From: Nonomuraea sp.
Lineage (GTDB): Bacteria > Actinomycetota > Actinomycetes > Streptosporangiales > Streptosporangiaceae
Reading direction: 5' to 3'
Assembly (NCBI GenBank): GCA_013362835.1
Contig: JABFVJ010000211.1
Coordinates: 1 to 8,540, forward strand
Length of the DNA: 8,540 nt
Part shown: in pieces, positions 6,044-8,540 of the stretch
Numbering within the stretch: the first letter of the stretch is position 1
Layout of the letters: the number at the start of each line of letters is the position of its first letter
Notes under the pieces: generated by a model
Seen by the model: the letters and a program-made list of their open reading frames with translations, nothing else
Told to the model about the DNA's origin: nothing
The model's database searches: none
Translations under genes and position numbers: made by a program

Positions 6044-6053
6044 TATATACCCC
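6021..6053 (-). promoter_or_regulatory. Promoter of paralog 2
   Basis: Read leftward, there is GGGGT (6053-6049), ten bases, then extended -10 TGGTATAGT (TATAGT at 6038-6033) and TTTTCTTGTTGGG. The surrounding DNA is A+T-rich against a very G+C-rich background, as expected for a promoter. It faces away from the promoter at 6092-6124. Confidence 0.65.
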
Positions 6054-6067
6054 AAATGGATCATTTG
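6053..6067. promoter_or_regulatory. 15-bp palindrome between divergent promoters
   Basis: CAAATGGATCATTTG is a perfect 6-3-6 inverted repeat lying between the two divergent -10 elements (6033-6038 and 6107-6112). Its position suits an operator that controls both directions. A weaker version (CGAAGGATCATTGG) is at the same place in the other promoter repeat. Confidence 0.5.
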
Positions 6068-6091
6068 CTGGGTGTTATTGCTGATAGAACC

Positions 6092-6124
6092 GGGGTCGAA
6101 GGGTGGTATAGTTTTATTGTTGGG
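6092..6124 (+). promoter_or_regulatory. Promoter of the HTH gene, inverted copy of the same core
   Basis: GGGGT (6092-6096), ten bases, then TGGTATAGT with TATAGT at 6107-6112, followed by TTTTATTGTTGGG. Bases 6103-6124 are the reverse complement of 6021-6042 with one mismatch in 22. Transcription would start near 6119, giving about 60 bases of leader before the gene at 6182. Confidence 0.65.
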
Positions 6125-6181
6125 CTGCGCAAGCCGCCCAGAGGGTTTCAACATCGATCTTCGTGGCGCAGGGAGGCACAC

Positions 6182-6628
6182 ATGATTCCGCACGGATGCC
6201 AGGCCGTCGACGCCAAAGCCGCATGCGAGATCCTCGGCATCAGCTACAAGACGTGGCACAACACCGGCGGCGAAAGCCGCTACGGACTCACCCCGCTCAA
6301 CCCCGGCCGTCGCAAGCCGCTTTACGAGCGCACCCACGTCGAAGCTGCGCGCGATGCTCAGCCGATCCCCTCCGCCGAGCCGCAACCGCCTCACCCCGAC
6401 GACCTGCTAGACGACCTCGACATCGCCGAGACCCTCGGGGTCGCGTACGCGACCATCCGCAAAGACCGCGCAGACGGACGGCTGACCGGCTGGACGCAGG
6501 TCTACGGCGTGCACCACCTCACCCGAGCCGCCCTGGGTGACCAGATCGCTGCCCGCCCTGGCAAAGGCGTCGGTGGTGGCCGCCCCCGCAAAACCACCCC
6601 CGCCGACGAGGCACCGAGCACGAGTTGA
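6182..6628 (+). CDS. Tandem helix-turn-helix DNA-binding protein, 148 aa
   Basis: This is probably a DNA-binding regulator or excisionase-like factor. The N-terminal part (residues 8-50) has an HTH-like sequence, AKAACEILGISYKTWHN, followed by GLTPLNPGRRKPLYER, the order seen in MerR/Xis-like winged helices (helix-turn-helix then a basic wing). A proline-rich linker (61-72) leads to a second HTH-like part (75-105: DLDIAETLGVAYATIRKDRADGRL, again followed by a possible wing). The tail holds GGGRPRK (131-137), similar to an AT-hook. The start at 6182 has GGGAGG (6171-6176) five bases upstream. The gene is divergent from paralog 2 and shares its promoter core, so it is the natural candidate for controlling the cassette and itself. 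Its target sites are not proven. Confidence 0.8.
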   Translation: MIPHGCQAVDAKAACEILGISYKTWHNTGGESRYGLTPLNPGRRKPLYERTHVEAARDAQPIPSAEPQPPHPDDLLDDLDIAETLGVAYATIRKDRADGRLTGWTQVYGVHHLTRAALGDQIAARPGKGVGGGRPRKTTPADEAPSTS

Positions 6629-6651
6629 GCGGCAGTCCGGCGCCCACCGGC

Positions 6652-7242
6652 TCACAGGCGCGGGTCGTCGACCAAGCGAAAGCCGTCCGCGTGCGTGTCC
6701 GACAGTGCGCGCACAGAGAACCGGCGGCCCGCCAGCTCCCCCATCGGCAGTCCTGCCTGCTCCGCGATCGCAGTGGCGGGCATCCGCAACGGTGCCTGCG
6801 CTGGGTGCCGTGATGTCACCAGCAGCGCCTGCTCCCCCACCGTCAACAGCACCAGGACCTCGTCCTCCGCCACCCGCAGATCCTTTCCCTGCGCCTCAAC
6901 CCAGCGCTTGACCGTGGTGGGGGCCAGTTCCAGCTCAGCGGCGAGTCCACGCCAGGAGAACTCCCCCGGGAAACCATGCCGGGCAGCCGTGATCAACACC
7001 CGGCGACGCTCCTCCAGCGCTCCAAGCGCGGGCCCCAGCGCAGCGAACACCCTCCGGAACTCCGCCACCGACCCCGGCACATGCTCTCGCAGGCGGCCAT
7101 GCCCAAGCTCGCGCAGCACCTCGCCGAGCTCACCGTCCTCCGCCAGTTGGCTCATCAGCCCCGAGGGGTCGTCGGCCTGCGCCGAGTATTCGACCGTGAA
7201 CCTCCGGGCATCCCCTTCGGCCGCGTAGTCCGTGATGCGCAT
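6652..7242 (-). CDS. HTH-containing protein, 196 aa
   Basis: The overall family is not recognised. Residues 95-116 (FSWRGLAAELELAPTTVKRWVE) read as a helix-turn-helix, with a basic helix before it (LEERRRVLITAARHG). The N-terminal 60 residues are acidic and mixed, and the C-terminal part (about 125-190) looks like beta strands with EVLVLLTVGEQALLVTS, which may bind a ligand or partner. The ATG at 7242 has AAAGGAGA five bases upstream. The gene is convergent with the tandem-HTH gene (23 bases between stops). It is preceded by a double operator at 7261-7299, so autoregulation is likely, although another repressor could act there. Confidence 0.75.
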   Translation of the reverse strand: MRITDYAAEGDARRFTVEYSAQADDPSGLMSQLAEDGELGEVLRELGHGRLREHVPGSVAEFRRVFAALGPALGALEERRRVLITAARHGFPGEFSWRGLAAELELAPTTVKRWVEAQGKDLRVAEDEVLVLLTVGEQALLVTSRHPAQAPLRMPATAIAEQAGLPMGELAGRRFSVRALSDTHADGFRLVDDPRL

Positions 7243-7260
7243 CGCTGTCTCCTTTCACGC

Positions 7261-7300
7261 TGTACCGTTTCGGTACACCCAGTGTGCCGAAACGGTACAC
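7261..7300 (-). promoter_or_regulatory. Double palindromic operator upstream of the leftward HTH gene
   Basis: TGTACCGTTTCGGTACA (7261-7277) is a perfect 7-3-7 palindrome. A second, near-perfect copy, GTGTGCCGAAACGGTACAC, lies at 7282-7300. The two are also inverted with respect to each other, so 7261-7278 and 7282-7299 form an 18-bp dyad with one mismatch. Such twin sites suit cooperative binding by a dimeric repressor (TetR-like operators often look similar). The sites overlap the expected promoter, directly before the ribosome binding site. Confidence 0.75.
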
Positions 7301-7700
7301 CACGAGGAAGGGGGCCGCCAGCGACGCCGCACCTCCACAAGTCCGGGGACAACCCAGGGCAACCCCCTCGGGCTGACCGCCGCACACCGCATGCCTACGG
7401 CCTGCCGAGTACGCCGCAGGCCCTGACGTCCCGCCATAGACCCTGCCGCCGCCTCGCGCCCCGGGGTGCCACCTCGGCGACCGCGCTGACCGCCGTACGC
7501 CGCTGACCGCGCCCGGACCGTAGCCGGTTGCCCGCCGTACCTGGTCGCCGCAGCGCGAGCAGAGAGCGGCCGAGGCCGGACGGAACTGACCCGTCGAGAC
7601 GGACCGTCACCGCCGCGCCCCCGGGCGGGGTCCCTGGCCGGGGCCGTGTTCCGATCAGTCAGCCTCGCAGGCACGGTCCTCCGCGCAACCGGGCTTTCGC
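7301..7700. other. Gene-free region before the second 149-bp repeat
   Basis: No coding frame here is convincing. The region holds copy B of the diverged non-coding repeat (7363-7426), small stems at 7579-7595 and 7598-7608 built from GACGG/CCGTC, and a C/G-block hairpin near 7616-7632. It ends in the 149-bp repeat at 7701. With the leader of the next gene, the non-coding stretch runs to 7889. Confidence 0.6.
7363..7426 (+). repeat. Diverged non-coding repeat, copy B
   Basis: This resembles 4392-4453 from the CCCCCTCGGG tract to CATGCCTACGGCCTGC and GAGTACGCCGCAGG. It can form a stem GGCCTGC (7399-7405) with GCAGGCC (7416-7422). Confidence 0.6.
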
Positions 7701-7849
7701 TGCGCTCACCCCCGCCCCTCAAGATCTTTTGGCGCGCGTGATCGCCGTACCGGGTGACCGGCCCGAGCGCGCCAAAACATCTTGCTGGACGGGGGCCGCC
7801 CGGTTGCGCTCCGTCCCTTCCGCCTGCGTGTCCGCCTTCACCGGAACAC
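7701..7849 (+). repeat. Direct repeat copy 2 (149 bp)
   Basis: Copy of positions 1-149 with two differences (7788, 7789). It contains the same 18-bp inverted repeat (7720-7737 and 7767-7784). Downstream, a hairpin of five C (7854-7858) and five G (7864-7868) is kept at the same offset as in copy 1, with a changed loop, and leads to a second cysteine-rich gene. Confidence 0.9.
7720..7784. promoter_or_regulatory. 18-bp inverted repeat, second copy
   Basis: Identical in both arms to the site at 20-84 and with the same 29-bp spacer. Probably the binding site of the same factor. Confidence 0.65.
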
Positions 7850-7889
7850 TCCACCCCCGGCCAGGGGGACCGCACGGAAGGAACCCGCC

Positions 7890-8132
7890 ATGACGCTCCG
7901 CCTCGACCTCCGCCCCTCCAGCACCGACCTGACCGCCTGCACCCGCTGCGGCAACCCGATCACCCGCGCCGAGGCGGCGATCTCCTTCCCCAACCGCACC
8001 TGCATCTGCGGGCGCTGCGTGGCCGCCGAGGTGGCCAGGCTCGCCCAGGCCGCACAGGTCGAGGCCTTCTCCGAGGCGGTCGACGCTGATCGGCTCGCGA
8101 ACGTCGCCGACCGGCCCCTGCCCCGGATCTGA
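7890..8132 (+). CDS. Small cysteine-rich (zinc-finger-like) protein, 80 aa
   Basis: Function unknown. It is the paralog of the protein at 189-392, with MTL-start, CTR at the first cysteine and a second CxxC. Cysteines lie at residues 17, 20, 38, 40 and 43; C17-x2-C20 with C40-x2-C43 makes a plausible four-Cys zinc ribbon, more regular than in the first copy. The C-terminal part (44-70, VAAEVARLAQAAQVEAFSEAVD) is an acidic alpha helix absent from the first copy. The start at 7890 has GGAAGGAA (7876-7883) six bases upstream, as in copy 1. The stop is followed at once by a hairpin pair (8133-8167). Confidence 0.8.
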   Translation: MTLRLDLRPSSTDLTACTRCGNPITRAEAAISFPNRTCICGRCVAAEVARLAQAAQVEAFSEAVDADRLANVADRPLPRI

Positions 8133-8167
8133 CCCGCCCCCCGCGGGGGCGGGGATCCGCCCCCGCG
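8133..8167 (+). terminator. Overlapping alternative hairpins (terminator or attenuator)
   Basis: CCCGCCCCC (8133-8141) can pair with GGGGGCGGG (8145-8153). Alternatively CGCGGGGGCGG (8142-8152) can pair with CCGCCCCCGCG (8157-8167) around a GGAT loop. The two share the central G-rich arm and exclude each other. They begin at the base after the stop codon. This could be a plain strong terminator or a switch between two RNA folds. Confidence 0.6.
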
Positions 8168-8294
8168 AGAACTCCCTGCCCCCAAGGGCCCGCGCCGGCA
8201 CGTCCTGGCGCATCCCCGCCACCCCTGCTCGTCAGCTCCAGCCGAGCTGCCCATCCCACAGCTCGACCCAACCCAACACCAGAGGAGAAGTCCC

Positions 8295-8490
8295 ATGCTG
8301 CCCGAGGTCCAGGCCCTATCTCACCGCCATCGACTCTTCCGACCACTACAGCGAAAACGCGGCCGTTCACGACCGTTACCCCGTCCCCGAATGGGACTAC
8401 ACCATGACGCCGCAGGAGGTCGCGGCCTACTTCGAGGCCGAAGAGAAGCACACCGGGGTCGAGGATCCGGCGGACAGCCGTTGGCGCTGA
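8295..8490 (+). pseudogene. Small hypothetical protein with an apparent one-base frameshift
   Basis: The ATG at 8295 has a strong GAGGAGAAG ribosome binding site (8282-8290), but its frame soon turns into an Arg-rich run typical of a wrong frame. From about 8317 the +1 frame gives a convincing acidic protein: YLTAIDSSDHYSENAAVHD, then RYPVPEWDYTMTPQEVAAYF and a C-terminus ending ADSRWR, stopping at 8488-8490. Removing one C from the CCC at 8314-8316 joins them into a 64-residue protein starting MLPEVQAYLTAID. I do not recognise the family; it looks helical and acidic. The alternative is an independent start at the in-frame ATG 8404 (28 residues), which lacks as good a ribosome binding site. 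The break may be a sequencing error, a mutation or recoding. Confidence 0.65.
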
Positions 8491-8540
8491 GAAGGATCAA
8501 GACGCGCTCTGGACTGAAAGATCCTCACTTGTAACACGTC

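Noticed and set aside
7261..7300. Intrinsic terminator at the twin palindrome
   Set aside because: It lies upstream of a gene with a good ribosome binding site, each half is itself a symmetric operator-like site, and no gene ends nearby.
1..7849. Composite transposon or IS flanked by the 149-bp repeats
   Set aside because: No transposase is encoded, no terminal inverted repeats or target-site duplications are seen, and the repeats continue into paralogous genes.
7255..7875. 206-codon leftward open frame upstream of the second Cys-rich gene
   Set aside because: It runs through the 149-bp repeat and the double operator, is Arg/Gly-rich and has no motif.
8295..8534. 79-codon frame from the ATG at 8295 taken as the real product
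   Set aside because: After seven residues the sequence becomes Arg/Gly-rich nonsense, while the +1 frame gives a balanced acidic protein with C/G-biased third positions.

Overview
The window is very G+C-rich DNA with strongly C/G-biased third codon positions and GGAGG-type ribosome binding sites. It carries an actinobacterial-type SSB and a DUF4192 protein, a family largely confined to Actinobacteria. It most likely comes from an actinomycete (a Streptosporangiales-like or Streptomyces-like origin would fit, but I cannot place it more finely). It reads as an accessory region or plasmid/ICE-like segment: there are small proteins of unknown function, an extra ssb, duplicated control regions and several DNA-binding proteins. 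I see no transposase, integrase, relaxase or replication initiator.

Layout. (1) Positions 1-4319 are a rightward gene set: a small four-cysteine protein (189-392), ssb (500-991), two overlapping unknown genes (1073-1672 and 1669-2265), a PP2C-type phosphatase whose reading frame is broken near its end (2454-3168), and a DUF4192 protein (3276-4319). GC-rich hairpins punctuate the set; the strongest is a perfect 19-bp stem at 3205-3246. (2) 4320-5027 has no convincing gene. It holds a terminator-like cluster, one copy of a diverged non-coding repeat and a decayed copy of a leader. (3) 5028-6628 is a compact cassette. Two paralogous leftward small genes each carry nearly the same promoter, about 80-base leader and terminator hairpin. 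A divergently transcribed gene with two helix-turn-helix-like segments uses a promoter with the same core as theirs. (4) A leftward HTH gene (6652-7242) has a striking double operator at 7261-7299. (5) 7300-7889 is non-coding and ends in a 149-bp near-exact repeat of the first 149 bases of the window. This repeat again leads into a small cysteine-rich gene (7890-8132), followed by a pair of mutually exclusive hairpins and a small gene that is also frameshifted (8295-8490).

How it fits together. Two families of duplicated control regions stand out. One is a 149-bp module with an 18-bp inverted repeat upstream of each zinc-finger-like gene, exactly 7,700 bp apart. The other is a promoter-leader module repeated in front of the two small leftward paralogs, whose promoter core also serves the HTH gene. 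This suggests two small regulons within one element. The functions of most of the proteins are not recognisable from sequence alone.
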